This document shows positions 4,211 through 5,302 of a DNA stretch of 5,302 nucleotides, piece after piece. The notes beneath the pieces are model-generated. The model was not told the DNA's origin. It ran no database searches and saw nothing but the letters and a program-made list of their open reading frames with translations. The DNA lies in NCBI GenBank assembly GCA_028697695.1, contig JAQVEI010000198.1, positions 1-5,302 on the forward strand, read 5' to 3'. Each line of letters starts with the position of its first letter. Position 1 is the stretch's first letter. Position numbers and translations under genes: made by a program. Origin of the DNA: Lentimicrobiaceae bacterium (GTDB taxonomy: Bacteria > Bacteroidota > Bacteroidia > Bacteroidales > Lentimicrobiaceae).

Positions 4211-5302
4211 ATGGCCCGATCTTTTAAAAAACCGCCAAAGTCTGACCCTAAAAGCCACATTCCGGTTACGCGCGAAAATCTGGCGGCCAACCGTATGATG
4301 GTGGGAAATGAAGATCTTGCAGCCGGGACAACCGAGTCGCAGGTAGAAATACAGTGGCACGAAAAGTCTTCACAGAAATCAAAAAGTAAACGCCAAAAGA
4401 AAAAATGGGGGTTTCGCAAAGCAAAAGCTCCTGCTGAGGCTCCGGCAATACAAATAAATAAACCAGCACCTACACCCACAAACAGGATATTGAAGCAGGA
4501 GGTTAAGCCCTTTTTCAATTCATTCGGCTGGTTTATTGTAGCTTATCTTGCCAGTTATTTGCTTTACCAGGGCGCCACCATCCTGGCTGCCTCTGCATAC
4601 CACATTGATTCGGTGCTTTATTATTATGAGGTTTATTTTCCGGTGGGCAATAACAGCCCCTTATGGAACCGCCTGAACATTATAGTGATAACCTTTATCG
4701 GGCCTTTTATTTCACTTGTTGCTGCCATTATACTCCTCAGGGGAATATTGCCCTTAAAAAAACCGGGATTGAAGAGCCGTATTTTTTTTATATGGATGGC
4801 CTGGTTCGGTATTGCTCACTTTTTTGGAGCTTTTGTGGGAGGCATAATTACCAACCTGGGATTTGGTTATGTCGCCAACTGGCTTTATCTGAGCGTATGG
4901 TTAAAAATACTGGTTTCTCTTATCTTCCTGTTTGTCATGGCTGTGATAGGATATCATACTGCCGGCTATCTGCACGAAACCATACCGCCCACCCAGCGCC
5001 TAAAGCCATCACGGTTGCGCCCGGCAATAATTTCACGATTCATTGCCCCGCTGATACCGGGGGTGTTGCTTCTAATTGCTGTTAAATTACCAAATAAGGT
5101 GCCTCAACACGAAAATATTCAGGTTTACGACGCGGTGATACTTTGTTCGATGTTCTTTATGGCGGTGCCTGCTTTTTTTAATTTCAGGGCAAGTGGCCGA
5201 ACTTTTATCAACAAAGAGCAATGGATTAAAAAACTACCCGGCATAGGAATATTCATCCTGGCCTTGTTGTTGCTGGCAGGATTCAGGTTGTTACTGAGTC
5301 AG
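4211..5302 (+). CDS. Multi-pass inner-membrane protein of unknown function (3' end outside the window)
   Basis: An ATG at 4211 opens a frame that runs 364 codons without a stop to the window edge. It lies 34 bp after the rnr stop on the same strand, so co-transcription is likely. No strong ribosome site is visible. Residues 1-100 are hydrophilic, with a very basic stretch (about 52-72, KSKSKRQKKK) and a Pro/Ala-rich linker; there is no signal peptide. Likely membrane segments are at about 105-125, 156-177, 191-217, 224-252, 278-295, 305-325 and 342-363. Loops after segments 2, 4 and 6 are rich in Lys/Arg, which fits an N-in topology. I do not recognise the family. The pattern of a first segment, an aromatic loop and an IGPFISLVAAIILL helix faintly recalls M50-type membrane proteases, but no HExxH motif is present, so a protease activity is not supported. 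Plus- and minus-strand open frames overlapping it at 4204-4518 and 4663-5085 are shadows. Confidence 0.85.
   Translation, partial: MARSFKKPPKSDPKSHIPVTRENLAANRMMVGNEDLAAGTTESQVEIQWHEKSSQKSKSKRQKKKWGFRKAKAPAEAPAIQINKPAPTPTNRILKQEVKPFFNSFGWFIVAYLASYLLYQGATILAASAYHIDSVLYYYEVYFPVGNNSPLWNRLNIIVITFIGPFISLVAAIILLRGILPLKKPGLKSRIFFIWMAWFGIAHFFGAFVGGIITNLGFGYVANWLYLSVWLKILVSLIFLFVMAVIGYHTAGYLHETIPPTQRLKPSRLRPAIISRFIAPLIPGVLLLIAVKLPNKVPQHENIQVYDAVILCSMFFMAVPAFFNFRASGRTFINKEQWIKKLPGIGIFILALLLLAGFRLLLSQ

Noticed and set aside
4204..4518. Minus-strand frames at 4204-4518 and 4266-4469 and the plus-strand frame at 4663-5085
   Set aside because: All overlap the continuous plus-strand membrane-protein frame from 4211, which has clear membrane segments and charge topology. 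The others are out-of-frame shadows.

Overview
The window looks like a chromosomal segment from a member of the Bacteroidota. The genus cannot be determined. Three things point that way: a TTG-N19-TAnnTTTG promoter in front of the tRNA gene, start codons without a strong Shine-Dalgarno sequence, and an upstream protein tail that resembles the DUF3857/transglutaminase-like proteins common in that phylum.

Layout. Positions 1-243 hold the C-terminal 80 codons of a plus-strand gene that begins outside the window. Positions 244-551 hold no gene I can support, only a possible weak terminator at 445-472. Next is a self-contained minus-strand tRNA-Asn(GTT) unit: promoter at 693-722, tRNA at 595-668 and a strong intrinsic terminator at 552-580. 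From about 723 to 1021 there is AT-rich non-coding DNA with one clear inverted repeat. Positions 1022-1828 hold an array of palindromic repeats of the REP/MITE type: one degenerate fragment (1022-1090), an unrelated spacer, then three head-to-tail units of 212, 310 and about 118 bp. The array stops about 135 bp before the preferred start of rnr, the gene for exoribonuclease R (1963-4176, or from 1882 with the longer start). A multi-pass membrane protein of unknown function follows 34 bp later (4211 to the window edge), very probably in the same transcript.

The most unusual part is the repeat array. The longest unit is built from two modules of about 98 bp. In each, a long hairpin with ACCCCC...GGGGGT arms sits between two copies of the same short palindrome. 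The two shorter units differ from the long one by exactly 98 and 97 bp, which are the distances between those paired palindromes. They therefore look like products of loss or gain of one module by recombination between palindromes. No transposase or RAYT gene is present in the window. The array lies directly upstream of RNase R, an enzyme known to degrade structured RNA including REP sequences, but any functional link is speculation.

I found no CRISPR array, phage genes, defence system or complete mobile element. The coding part of the window is otherwise ordinary housekeeping DNA plus one uncharacterised membrane protein.
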